DNA of 64,000 nt from Thermodesulfobacteriota bacterium (lineage in GTDB: Bacteria > Desulfobacterota > Thermodesulfobacteria > Thermodesulfobacteriales > Thermodesulfobacteriaceae), in the NCBI GenBank assembly GCA_013153525.1, contig JAADEG010000033.1:38739-102738 (forward strand), written 5' to 3'. The notes beneath the pieces were generated by a model that worked only from the letters and a program-made list of their open reading frames with translations, had not been told where the DNA came from and did no database searches. The translations under genes and the position numbers were made by a program. Below, one piece after another: positions 1 through 8,537 of the stretch; position 1 is the first letter of the stretch, and each line of letters begins with the position of its first letter.

Positions 1-845
1 TGAGCAACTTAAAACACATTATAAGCACGATTCCTCACTTTTCTGAAGAAGTATCTTTGACTCTACCTTACGATCTTTTAATTTTTGACTATTTTAAGGT
101 AGAAAATTTACCAGATGATGCAGAAATAAAAGAGAGAATTAATCAAGAAATACCTTATAAAATAGAAGATGTTTATTATAGTTATTACATCGTTCCAGAA
201 AAAGAAGATTATAAAGTATTTTTCTTGGTAGTTAAAAAGGAAGTCGTAGAGAGTTACTTAAAGCTATTTGAATCTGTTAATTGTAAAATAAAAAGTATTG
301 ATGGAGATTTTATAAACTTGCATAATCTTTGTGAGTTTTTACAATATAAAAAATCTAAGGTAATAATAGACTGGGGATACAGTAAAATAAAAATGCTTTT
401 TTCTGATAAGGAATATCCTATATATGGTAGAGAATTATTTAATTTAGGATTACAAAGACTTGAGAAGGAAATAATGAAGGAGCTTGGGGTTACCTTAGAC
501 GCAGCTCAAGAAATGATAGTTAATCCAGAGAGGGCAGAGGGATACACGGGATTTAAAGAGGTATATTTAGAATACATAAGTGAAGTAATTTCAGAGATAA
601 GGGATACGATATTTTTTATAGGAGATAAGTTTGACATCCATCCAGAAATAATTATCGTAGTTGGAGGAGGGGGCAGAATTCCAGGAGTGTGTGAACTCAT
701 GACAGAACTTTTAAAAATTGATACTCAGACTTTGAGGATAGAGGAAAAGATAAGGGTTTCTGAGAATGTTGACCCTGGTTATCTTTCTGTTATTAACACC
801 CAGGGAGCCATAGCAGTAGCAACGGCTTTAAGGGAGTTTTTATGA
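1..845 (+). CDS. pilM: PilM, type IV pilus inner-membrane assembly ATPase-like protein (5' end outside window)
   Basis: PilM is the cytoplasmic actin-like protein that binds the N-terminal tail of PilN and anchors the PilMNOP alignment complex. The ORF track starts at a TTG at 57, but the same frame is open without a stop to the window edge, so the gene is truncated by the window and about 70 residues are probably missing. Visible signs are a phosphate-loop-like segment (IDWGYSKIK) and the nucleotide-binding glycine run VVGGGGRIPG near the C-terminus. It overlaps pilN by 4 bases (ATGA) and heads a pilMNOPQ series in the standard order, which makes the call secure. Confidence 0.93.
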   Translation, partial: SNLKHIISTIPHFSEEVSLTLPYDLLIFDYFKVENLPDDAEIKERINQEIPYKIEDVYYSYYIVPEKEDYKVFFLVVKKEVVESYLKLFESVNCKIKSIDGDFINLHNLCEFLQYKKSKVIIDWGYSKIKMLFSDKEYPIYGRELFNLGLQRLEKEIMKELGVTLDAAQEMIVNPERAEGYTGFKEVYLEYISEVISEIRDTIFFIGDKFDIHPEIIIVVGGGGRIPGVCELMTELLKIDTQTLRIEEKIRVSENVDPGYLSVINTQGAIAVATALREFL

Positions 846-1381
846 TAATAAAGTTTAATTTACTTCCTCCGGAGAAAGCCAAAAAAAGAATAGAGCCTTC
901 TATAAATTTTAATAAAATTTTTGTAGGCGTAATAAGCGGGATTTTAATAATAGCAATCGTTTTAATAGGATTTTTAGAATTTAAGAGTTACAAACTTGCA
1001 AAAGAAGTAAGAAAAGAGACTGCTATCCTCAGAAAGTACAAACACATTGCTCAAGAAGTTAAAAGACTTCAAAGGCAGACAGAAGAGATTAAGAATAGAA
1101 TAGTCATAATGCTTAGACTTAGAAATTATCAAAGAACGCAGATGGAAAAGTTTGACTACTTACTTAGAAACATAGGGTCTAACGCCCTATACTTAACAGA
1201 CCTTACTTTCTTTCCGGATAAAGCAGTAGTGAAAGGGATGAGCTTAACGCTTAACGACATTGCTAATTACCTTTCTGGACTTGAGAAAAATTCTAAATTA
1301 GTATATTGGGCAAATGTAAGAAACATACGAAGAAACGAAAACTTTTTACAATTTGACATAAATGTAAAATTTAGAAAATAA
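842..1381 (+). CDS. pilN: PilN, type IV pilus inner-membrane assembly protein
   Basis: PilN is a bitopic inner-membrane protein that links cytoplasmic PilM to the periplasmic PilO/PilP part of the type IV pilus machine. The 179-residue product has a short cytoplasmic tail with the PilM-binding type motif (NLLPPEK at about 6-12), one membrane helix at about 27-47, a coiled coil at about 50-85 and a small C-terminal domain. Its ATG overlaps the pilM stop (ATGA), which implies translational coupling. Length and order within pilMNOPQ are typical. Confidence 0.93.
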   Translation: MIIKFNLLPPEKAKKRIEPSINFNKIFVGVISGILIIAIVLIGFLEFKSYKLAKEVRKETAILRKYKHIAQEVKRLQRQTEEIKNRIVIMLRLRNYQRTQMEKFDYLLRNIGSNALYLTDLTFFPDKAVVKGMSLTLNDIANYLSGLEKNSKLVYWANVRNIRRNENFLQFDINVKFRK

Positions 1382-1403
1382 CCAAACAGGGTTAGGCTTA
1401 AAA

Positions 1404-2006
1404 ATGAATCCGAAAGAATTAATAGAAAGATACAAAACATGGGAATCTACTGCGACACTAAAAGAAAAAATAATAGTTTTAGTAATAGTTAGTTTTGTTT
1501 TAATTTTTCTGTTTTATCAATTGTACTATTCACCAAAGACAGAGGAAATAGCATCCTTAGAAAAAAGGTTAAATCGGACTAAACTTGAAATTATTAAGTA
1601 CAAAGGGATTTTGCCTAAGTACAGAATTTTGCAACAAGAAGTTAGGCAAAGGCAAAAATTTCTTGCAACTATTCAACAAATGTTTCCGAAGGCAAGCAAT
1701 GTTCCAGAAATTCTTAAAGACATTTCAGGATTTGCAAACAGAAATAACTTAGAAATAGTTCTTTTTCAACCTCAGAAGCCTATTATGAAAAATTACTACA
1801 AAATTTTACCTTTTAAAATAAACTTTAAAGGGTCTTTTGAAGACTTTTTAGCATTTTTGAACGACATTTCTTTGTTTCCCAGGCTTGTCGTGGTGCACGA
1901 TATGGATATAAGACCAGTTAAAGATAAGATAAGCATTTTAACTACGCTATACACTTTTGAATATACAGGAAGACTTACTCCTAAGAGAAAAAAGAAAAGG
2001 CGTTAA
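1404..2006 (+). CDS. pilO: PilO, type IV pilus inner-membrane assembly protein
   Basis: PilO pairs with PilN through coiled coils and ferredoxin-like domains in the periplasm. The 200-residue product has one N-terminal membrane helix (about 23-42), a coiled coil (about 50-95) and a C-terminal alpha/beta domain, ending in a very basic tail (KRKKKRR). It lies 22 bases after pilN and 2 bases before pilP. The family is identified mainly by topology and position between pilN and pilP. Confidence 0.92.
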   Translation: MNPKELIERYKTWESTATLKEKIIVLVIVSFVLIFLFYQLYYSPKTEEIASLEKRLNRTKLEIIKYKGILPKYRILQQEVRQRQKFLATIQQMFPKASNVPEILKDISGFANRNNLEIVLFQPQKPIMKNYYKILPFKINFKGSFEDFLAFLNDISLFPRLVVVHDMDIRPVKDKISILTTLYTFEYTGRLTPKRKKKRR

Positions 2007-2008
2007 AG

Positions 2009-2458
2009 ATGAAGAAGTACATTTTTTGTTTGTTACTTTTAAGTTTAATAGTAGGGTGTAAGCAAAAAGAAAGTCCTAAATATACTTACAATGCCACTCA
2101 ACAGTTCGTAGATGTAGAACTTGAAACCTGGAAAAACGAATTTAAAAAACCACCTTTTATTCTTAAAATTTCACAATTACCTAATCCATTTAGACCACCT
2201 GCTCAAGTACAAGAAGAAAAAAAAGGCTTGCAAGCTTTGGGCATAAAGTTGGTAGGGATAATTAAAAAAAGAGGAAGATATTACGCACTTGTAGAAGATC
2301 AAAATAAGGTGAGTTATTTGGTCAGTAAGAACGAAAATGTAGGAAATGTTAAAGTTATAGACATAAAAAGTGACTACATAATAGTTAAACAAAAAATAAT
2401 TACCCCTATGGGAAAAATATTTTACATAACTAAAAAAGTTAGTTTAACTAAGGAGTAA
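2009..2458 (+). CDS. pilP: PilP, pilotin-like lipoprotein of the type IV pilus machine
   Basis: PilP is an inner-membrane lipoprotein that connects the PilNO pair to the N-terminal domains of the secretin PilQ. The 149-residue product begins with a lipoprotein signal whose lipobox is LIVGC (Cys17). A linker with the typical segment PNPFRPP is followed by a small beta domain of about 80 residues (LVGIIKKRGRYYALVED). It sits directly upstream of pilQ with 5 bases between them. Confidence 0.92.
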   Translation: MKKYIFCLLLLSLIVGCKQKESPKYTYNATQQFVDVELETWKNEFKKPPFILKISQLPNPFRPPAQVQEEKKGLQALGIKLVGIIKKRGRYYALVEDQNKVSYLVSKNENVGNVKVIDIKSDYIIVKQKIITPMGKIFYITKKVSLTKE

Positions 2459-2463
2459 AAAAG

Positions 2464-4392
2464 ATGAGGAAGTTGATAATATTAATTTTTTTAATTTTAA
2501 TGCCTCAGTTAGTTTTTAGTCAGGATTACTTATACTTAAAGAACATTATTTACAGCAAAACCCCGGTTAGTTCTTTAATTTTTGAATTTTCTGCCAGACC
2601 TGAGTATAAAGTATTTTACGAAAAAAGACAACTTAAACTCGTGTTCGTAAAAACTTTACCAGAAACCACATCTTGGCTGGAAAACCTTCCAAAGGACATT
2701 TTTAAAGAGGTAAGAGCTTCGTTTAAAGGAGACAACTTGGTTATTAATTTTAAGTTCAAAAAGCCTTTTAACTTTCAATTAATTCCAACGGATACTCAAC
2801 TCGTGGTTGAGCTGTTGTGGAAGGGAAGAAAAAGACCTACTAATGTGGTCATAAAAAGAGAAAAAGTGGAAACCTTAGAAGAAAAGACCCTTAAAGAGCT
2901 TGAAAACATTTTTAAGCAAAGAATAAAATATCCGAATTACAAGATATTTACTAATACTGGAGAAATAAAATTACCCCTTACGAAAAAGAAGTACAGAGGA
3001 TTTCCTATAAGTGTTGACTTTCAAGATGCTGATATTCATGCAGTTTTCCGTATGCTTGCAGAAATAGGAGGAATTAACATTATAGTAAGTGACAAAGTTA
3101 AGGGTAGAGTTACCTTAAGAGCTAAGGATGTACCATGGGACTTAGTAATGGATGCGATTTTAGCAGAGTTTGGTTTGGCAAAAATAAAAGTAGGAAACAT
3201 CATAAGAATCGCAACTATTCAAGAATTAAACCAAGAAATGAACCTTTATAAAAATTATGTTCAATCTCTTGCACAAACTACTCAGGGTTTAAGAGCAGAA
3301 ATAGAGGCAAAAAAGAGGATTTTAGAATCAATTCAAGAACTTGAAGAAACGAAAAACATTTTAGTTACTAAAATATACCATTTAAAGTACATCAGAGTGG
3401 ACAAGTTGGTTGATTACCTTAAAAATCAGACCCTTACTGACAAGTTGAGGGAACTTTTGCAAAATCCTAATAGGATAACTTCTGATGCATTAACTAATAC
3501 TTTGATAGTAAAAGCCACTCCTAAGATAATTGATGAAATAGACAAAATAATAAAAAACTTAGATAGACCAAGACCTCAAATTTTAATTGAGGCAAGAATC
3601 GTTGAAATAAACGACAATTACATGCAAAACCTGGGAATAAAGTGGGGACTTGCTGCTTGGGAAGCAAACGATCATACAGTATGGGGAGTTTCTTCTGACT
3701 CTTCTGTAACTCCTGGCACTATAACTTATTCTCATCCTTCAGGATCAGTGAATATTCAAAGTAGCACTGTTAATTTACAAACTTCACCTGCAGTAGTAGA
3801 TCTCGGAGCTCCAAGTGCAACGAGTGCTCTTGGTTTGATGCTTGGATATTTTGGAGAAACCTCAGGTGTGCTTGACATGCAACTTTCTGCACTTCAACAA
3901 CAGGGTGTAGGTAGAATCATTTCTAAGCCAAGTATTCTTACTCTTAACGACGAACCAGCTACTATTCAACAGGGATACAAAATTCCTTATTTAAAACTTG
4001 CTGCAAACATGCAAACAGCTACTACGGATTTTATAGACGCAGGTTTAAAATTAACGGTTATTCCTTCGTTAACACCCAATGGAAACATTCTTCTTGATAT
4101 TACTATAGAAAAATCAACACCTGACTGGGCTCATACAGTAAACGGAGTACCTGCTATAAGCACAAGTACCATTCAAACGAGTGTAATAGTTAAAAACGGA
4201 CAAACCTTGGTTCTCGGAGGAATAAAAATAAAAGACATTTCTAATATACAAGACGAAGTTCCTGGACTTGCTAAGCTACCATTAATAGGAGGATTATTTA
4301 AAAGAAAAGCGAAAAACTTAACCGATAGAGAACTCCTTATTTTTATTACTCCAAAAGTAGTAAGTTATCCTGTTAAAGGCGTAGATTATTAA
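2464..4392 (+). CDS. pilQ: PilQ, type IV pilus secretin
   Basis: PilQ forms the gated outer-membrane channel through which the pilus fibre leaves the cell. The 642-residue product has a signal peptide (cleavage near VFSQD), an AMIN-like peptidoglycan-binding region at about 25-120, an STN domain at about 177-240 (VDFQDADIHAVFRML), a secretin N-domain at about 300-370 and the conserved secretin beta-domain to the end, with the family signature VPGLAKLPLIGGLF. AAGGAG precedes the ATG. It closes the pilMNOPQ set, and trmFO follows after only 4 bases. Confidence 0.96.
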   Translation: MRKLIILIFLILMPQLVFSQDYLYLKNIIYSKTPVSSLIFEFSARPEYKVFYEKRQLKLVFVKTLPETTSWLENLPKDIFKEVRASFKGDNLVINFKFKKPFNFQLIPTDTQLVVELLWKGRKRPTNVVIKREKVETLEEKTLKELENIFKQRIKYPNYKIFTNTGEIKLPLTKKKYRGFPISVDFQDADIHAVFRMLAEIGGINIIVSDKVKGRVTLRAKDVPWDLVMDAILAEFGLAKIKVGNIIRIATIQELNQEMNLYKNYVQSLAQTTQGLRAEIEAKKRILESIQELEETKNILVTKIYHLKYIRVDKLVDYLKNQTLTDKLRELLQNPNRITSDALTNTLIVKATPKIIDEIDKIIKNLDRPRPQILIEARIVEINDNYMQNLGIKWGLAAWEANDHTVWGVSSDSSVTPGTITYSHPSGSVNIQSSTVNLQTSPAVVDLGAPSATSALGLMLGYFGETSGVLDMQLSALQQQGVGRIISKPSILTLNDEPATIQQGYKIPYLKLAANMQTATTDFIDAGLKLTVIPSLTPNGNILLDITIEKSTPDWAHTVNGVPAISTSTIQTSVIVKNGQTLVLGGIKIKDISNIQDEVPGLAKLPLIGGLFKRKAKNLTDRELLIFITPKVVSYPVKGVDY

Positions 4393-4396
4393 CTTT

Positions 4397-5701
4397 ATGG
4401 ACGAAGTAATAGTTATAGGGGGAGGGCTTGCAGGTTCAGAAGCAGCTTGGCAAATAGCTTCAAGAGGAATAAAGGTTCTTCTCTTTGAAATGCGTCCTAA
4501 AAAGTTAACCCCTGCCCACAAAACAGGGGACTTAGCAGAACTCGTTTGTTCAAATTCTCTTCGTTCAAAAGAAATTACTAAAGCAGTTGGTCTTCTTAAA
4601 CAAGAATTAATACGACTCGGTTCTCTTATAATGGAATCAGCTATAAAAAGTGAAATCCCTGGTGGTAAAGCATGGGTGGTTGACAGAAACCTGTTTTCTA
4701 AGTACATAACAGAAAAAATAGAGAGACATCCTCTAATAAAAGTTGTAAGAGAAGAAGTAAAAGAAATTCCTACAGATAAAATTTGCATTGTTGCAACAGG
4801 TCCTCTTAGCTCAGAAAGTATTACTAAAAGCCTTTTTAAGCTCATAAAACAAGACTACCTACACTTTTACGATGCTATTTCTCCTATAATTTACGCAGAC
4901 AGTATTAATTGGAATAAAGTGTTCGTTGCAGATAGATACGGAGAAGGGGAAGGAAGTTATGTAAATTGTCCTTTAACTAAGGAGGAATACGAAAGATTCG
5001 TAGAAGAACTTCTCAAAGCAGAAAAAGTGCCTTTACATCCTTTTGAAAAACCTAAGTATTTTGAAGGGTGTCTTCCAATAGAAGTAATGGCAGAAAGAGG
5101 AAAAGAGACCCTTAGGTACGGTCCTATGAAACCCGTAGGACTTATTGATCCAAGAACAGGAAAAGAACCTTACGCAGTAGTACAACTAAGACCTGAAAAC
5201 AAAGAAAAAACCCTTTATAACATGGTAGGTTTTCAAACGAAGTTAAAGTACAAAGAGCAAGAAAGAGTTTTTAGACTAATTCCCGGGCTTGAAAATGCAG
5301 AATTTGCAAGATACGGTTCTATCCACAGAAATACTTTTGTAAAGGCTCCACTCGTTTTAAAACCAACTTTACAATTAAAAGAATGTCCGAATGTATTTTT
5401 AGCAGGACAAATAACAGGGGTTGAAGGGTATGTAGAATCTACTGCAATGGGACTTCTTGCAGGAATAAATGCAGTAAGATTGTTAGAAGGAAAACCTCTC
5501 GTTGTTCCACCTAAGGAAACAGCAATTGGAGCATTGGTAAATTACTTAATTACCGCAAATCCTAAGTACTTCCAACCAATGAACATAAATTGGGGACTAT
5601 TTCCACCTTTAAAAAAGAAAGTAAAAAAGAAGGAAAAGTTCGCAATTTTAGCAGAAAGGGCTCAAAAAGCCCTTTCTGAATGGATTCAAACTATTAATTA
5701 A
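4397..5701 (+). CDS. trmFO: TrmFO, folate/FAD-dependent tRNA m5U54 methyltransferase
   Basis: TrmFO makes 5-methyluridine at position 54 of the tRNA T-loop, using methylenetetrahydrofolate as carbon donor and FAD as reductant. The 434-residue length is normal. The N-terminal dinucleotide-binding motif is GGGLAGSEAA (about 8-17), followed by the family segment CSNSLRS and a GidA-like C-terminal FAD region (ITGVEGYVESTAMG). It is probably co-transcribed with the pil genes. Its end overlaps convergent yajC by 4 bases. Confidence 0.95.
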   Translation: MDEVIVIGGGLAGSEAAWQIASRGIKVLLFEMRPKKLTPAHKTGDLAELVCSNSLRSKEITKAVGLLKQELIRLGSLIMESAIKSEIPGGKAWVVDRNLFSKYITEKIERHPLIKVVREEVKEIPTDKICIVATGPLSSESITKSLFKLIKQDYLHFYDAISPIIYADSINWNKVFVADRYGEGEGSYVNCPLTKEEYERFVEELLKAEKVPLHPFEKPKYFEGCLPIEVMAERGKETLRYGPMKPVGLIDPRTGKEPYAVVQLRPENKEKTLYNMVGFQTKLKYKEQERVFRLIPGLENAEFARYGSIHRNTFVKAPLVLKPTLQLKECPNVFLAGQITGVEGYVESTAMGLLAGINAVRLLEGKPLVVPPKETAIGALVNYLITANPKYFQPMNINWGLFPPLKKKVKKKEKFAILAERAQKALSEWIQTIN

Positions 5702-6048
5702 GAACCCGTGTAAGGTCCTGCTATGTAACCTTTTATAACGGGAATGTTAACATTTTGTTCTACTTCAAGCCATACTATGTCGTTTTCTATTTTAACTACT
5801 TTTCCTACAACCCCACCAGAAGTAAAAACTTTTTGACCAGGTCTAAGTTTTGACAAAAATTCTTGATGTTCTTTCATTCTTTTTTGTTGGGGTCTTATTA
5901 AAAGAAAGTAAAAAATTCCAAAGATAATAATAAGAGGTAAAAAAGTAATAATTATACTCACGAGCCCATTTGGAGCTGAACCCTTTGCGTTTGCTGGAGG
6001 TGCTGCCATTGCCCAAGCATTACTTAGAAAAAAACTAATTATGTTCAT
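5698..6048 (-). CDS. yajC: YajC, preprotein translocase accessory subunit
   Basis: YajC associates with SecDF at the Sec translocon. The 116-residue product has an alanine/proline-rich N-terminus, a single membrane helix (about 30-50, ending FLLIRPQQKRMKEH, the family hallmark) and a small cytoplasmic beta domain (LRPGQKVFTSGGVVGKV). AGGAGG is well placed before the ATG. It follows tgt by 9 bases on the minus strand, the common tgt-yajC order, but secD and secF do not follow here. Confidence 0.94.
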   Translation of the reverse strand: MNIISFFLSNAWAMAAPPANAKGSAPNGLVSIIITFLPLIIIFGIFYFLLIRPQQKRMKEHQEFLSKLRPGQKVFTSGGVVGKVVKIENDIVWLEVEQNVNIPVIKGYIAGPYTGS

Positions 6049-6057
6049 GTTAACCTC

Positions 6058-7185
6058 CTAAAAGTTGTTTGATGCTTCGTAAAATTCTTTTACTTTTTCT
6101 TTCAATTCTAAAACTTTGCCTAATTTAATAGCTTCTTTTATGGTCTTCATAAGTTTAGCATAATAAAATAAATTGTGAAGTGTTAAGAGGTGATAAACAA
6201 GAAGTTCTTTTGCATTAAACAAGTGCCTTAAATACGCTCTTGAAAAGTTTCTACACACATAACACTCACACTCTGGATCAAGAGGGCTTTCGTCTGTTTT
6301 AAATTCAGCCCTTTTTATAGACAACGGTCCTCTTGAAGTAAATACTGTTCCTCTTCTTGCGTTTCTCGTGGGTAACACGCAGTCAAACATGTCAACCCCT
6401 CTTATTACAGCCTCTACTATATCAAGAGGAGTTCCTACGCCCATTAAGTATCTTGGAAATTCTTCAGGAATTTCTTCTATGCTTAATTCTATCATATCGT
6501 TTCTCAATTCAGCAGGTTCTCCTACAGAAAGACCACCTATAGCAATTCCATCAAAACCAAGCTCAACTATAAATCTGGTACTTTCTTTTCTTAATTCTTT
6601 AAACATTCCACCTTGAATAATTCCAAAAACAGCTCTTCCGTAATCTGGATGCCTTTTTTTGTACTTAATAGATTCAATTGCCCACTTATGAGTAAGTTCT
6701 GTTAAGTACTTAGCTTCTTCAAAACTTATAGGATAAGGAATACATGTGTCAAGAACCATAACTATGTCTGAATTTAAGTTTTTTTGTATTTCAAGAGCCT
6801 TTACAGGAGTTAGAAAGTGCTCAGAACCGTCTAAGTGAGACTTAAAAATTACCCCTTCTTCTGTAATTTTTCTGAATTGAGATAAACTATACACCTGAAA
6901 TCCTCCGCTATCAGTAAGAATTAAACCTTTCCAATTCATAAATTTGTGTAATCCACCAAGTGCTTTAATAACTTCGTCACCAGGTCTTAAGTACAAGTGG
7001 TATGTATTACACAAAAGAATGTTATAACCCAAACCAGCTACTACATCAGGGGGCATTGCTTTAACCGTAGCTTGAGTACCAACAGGCATAAAAACCGGGG
7101 TTTCAATTACCCCTCTTGGAGTACAAAGGAGACCAATTCTTGCTTTTGTAAAACGATCTTTGTGAATAACCTTAAACTTAAACAT
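6058..7185 (-). CDS. tgt: Tgt, queuine/preQ1 tRNA-ribosyltransferase
   Basis: Tgt exchanges guanine-34 in the wobble position of GUN-anticodon tRNAs for preQ1, a step of queuosine synthesis. The 375-residue protein shows the substrate-binding Asp motif DSGGFQVYSL, the active-site loop GVGTPLDIVEAV and the zinc site CECYVC with a downstream His. It overlaps the upstream aminotransferase gene by 8 bases, and yajC follows. Length and motifs are standard for the bacterial enzyme. Confidence 0.97.
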   Translation of the reverse strand: MFKFKVIHKDRFTKARIGLLCTPRGVIETPVFMPVGTQATVKAMPPDVVAGLGYNILLCNTYHLYLRPGDEVIKALGGLHKFMNWKGLILTDSGGFQVYSLSQFRKITEEGVIFKSHLDGSEHFLTPVKALEIQKNLNSDIVMVLDTCIPYPISFEEAKYLTELTHKWAIESIKYKKRHPDYGRAVFGIIQGGMFKELRKESTRFIVELGFDGIAIGGLSVGEPAELRNDMIELSIEEIPEEFPRYLMGVGTPLDIVEAVIRGVDMFDCVLPTRNARRGTVFTSRGPLSIKRAEFKTDESPLDPECECYVCRNFSRAYLRHLFNAKELLVYHLLTLHNLFYYAKLMKTIKEAIKLGKVLELKEKVKEFYEASNNF

Positions 7186-8371
7186 TTTTTAATTCCATAG
7201 CCCTTTTACTTGCCCTTATAAAACCTTCCTCCATACCTTTTATAACTTTTTCATCCACACAGAAAGAAAGTCTGATGTGATTAGAAAGACCAAAGCCTCT
7301 TCCTGGAACAGCAAGAATTTTTTCTTCTTTTAATAAGTTACAAAATTCAACATCGTCTATTGGTACTTCTGGAAACGCAAAAAATCCACCCTTAGGAACT
7401 ACGAGATTAAGACCAGCCTTTTTAATAATTTCAACCAAAATGTCCCTGCGTCTTTTATAAGTTTCTACATCTACTTTTTCGTTTATGCACTCTGCAACTA
7501 TTCTTTGAGCAAGGGCAGGAGCATTCACAAAACCAAGAATTCTGTTACACAAAATAAGGGCGTCTATGAGTTCGTTTTTGTTTTTAATCTCAGGACTTAC
7601 TGCTATAAATCCTATTCTTTCTCCTGCAAGAGATAGCTCCTTAGAAAAACTATAAGCAACTATACTGTTAGAATAATACTTAAAAATAGAAGGCACTTTT
7701 TCGTCTTCAAACACTAAATTTCTATAAGGTTCGTCTGAAACGAGGTATATAGTAGAATTGTATTTTTTGCTTTTTTGATAAAGTAGTTCAGCAAGTTCTT
7801 TGATTTCCTCTTCTGTGTAAATCTGTCCTGTAGGATTATTGGGAGAGTTTATTAAAACCACTTTGGTTTTTTCTGTAATACCTTTTTCTAATTCGTCAAA
7901 GTCAAGAGAAAAATCAGATTTAGTTGGGATTGGTTTAGGGATCCCTTGGTGATTTTCTGAATAAAAAAAGTATTCTACGAAAAACGGAGAAGGGAAGACC
8001 ACCTCTTCTCCAGGATTTAGCAAAGACTTAAAAATTACATTTAGAGCACCAGCAGCACCACAGGTCAAAATAACTTCCTGTGAAGATATGTCTATTTCGT
8101 ATTCTTTTTTTACTTTTTCAGCTATGACTTCTCTTACGAAAGGAAACCCAGCATTTGGCATGTATCTATGAAGTTCTGGACGATAATCCTCTGCAAACTT
8201 TTTAAGGGTTTCTCTAACTTTTGGAGGAGGAGGCAAGTCAGGATTTCCAAGACTTAAGTCATAGACCTTATCTTCTCCATAAATTTTTTTTAACTTAATT
8301 CCCTCTTCAAACATTTTTCTTATCCAGGAGCTTTTATCTAAGTAGGTTTTAACTTTTTTAGATATACTCAT
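7178..8371 (-). CDS. PLP-dependent class I/II aminotransferase (aspartate aminotransferase-like)
   Basis: A fold-type I aminotransferase of 397 residues. Recognisable segments are LSLGNPDLPPP near the N-terminus, the Asn in SPNNPTGQIY, the DEPYRN strand and the PLP-lysine motif YSFSKELSLAGERIG. The C-terminal Arg region RLSFCVD binds the substrate carboxylate. The substrate cannot be fixed from sequence; aspartate or an aromatic/branched amino acid are possible. AAGGAG lies before the ATG, and a TATAAT (minus strand, 8399-8404) lies 28 bases upstream. The gene heads an aminotransferase-tgt-yajC operon. Confidence 0.88.
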   Translation of the reverse strand: MSISKKVKTYLDKSSWIRKMFEEGIKLKKIYGEDKVYDLSLGNPDLPPPPKVRETLKKFAEDYRPELHRYMPNAGFPFVREVIAEKVKKEYEIDISSQEVILTCGAAGALNVIFKSLLNPGEEVVFPSPFFVEYFFYSENHQGIPKPIPTKSDFSLDFDELEKGITEKTKVVLINSPNNPTGQIYTEEEIKELAELLYQKSKKYNSTIYLVSDEPYRNLVFEDEKVPSIFKYYSNSIVAYSFSKELSLAGERIGFIAVSPEIKNKNELIDALILCNRILGFVNAPALAQRIVAECINEKVDVETYKRRRDILVEIIKKAGLNLVVPKGGFFAFPEVPIDDVEFCNLLKEEKILAVPGRGFGLSNHIRLSFCVDEKVIKGMEEGFIRASKRAMELKNV

Positions 8372-8460
8372 GGCTTAACTCCTTAGGTTTTTTAAAATAT
8401 TATACTTGGGTTTTGAAAATTTTTAATAGAAAATTATTAAAATTTTTTATACTAAAGGGT

Positions 8461-8487
8461 TAAAGTTTTTGGGGGAAACACCGATAA
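8461..8487 (+). promoter_or_regulatory. Sigma-28 (FliA) promoter of the flagellin gene
   Basis: TAAAGTTT, an 11-base spacer and ACCGATAA match the flagellar sigma-28 consensus (TAAAGTTT-N11-GCCGATAA) at all but one base. It ends 50 bases before the flagellin ATG. It also overlaps the TTG (8469) used by the ORF track as a start, so that upstream start is not real. Confidence 0.92.
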
Positions 8488-8537
8488 TAATATACAGAAA
8501 AAAGAAGAAAAGAAAAAACAAAAGGAGGTGGTTAGAT

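Noticed and set aside
8469-8537. Flagellin start 23 codons upstream
   Set aside because: It lies inside the sigma-28 promoter and would be transcribed only from further upstream. The lysine/arginine-rich extension is unlike any flagellin N-terminus.
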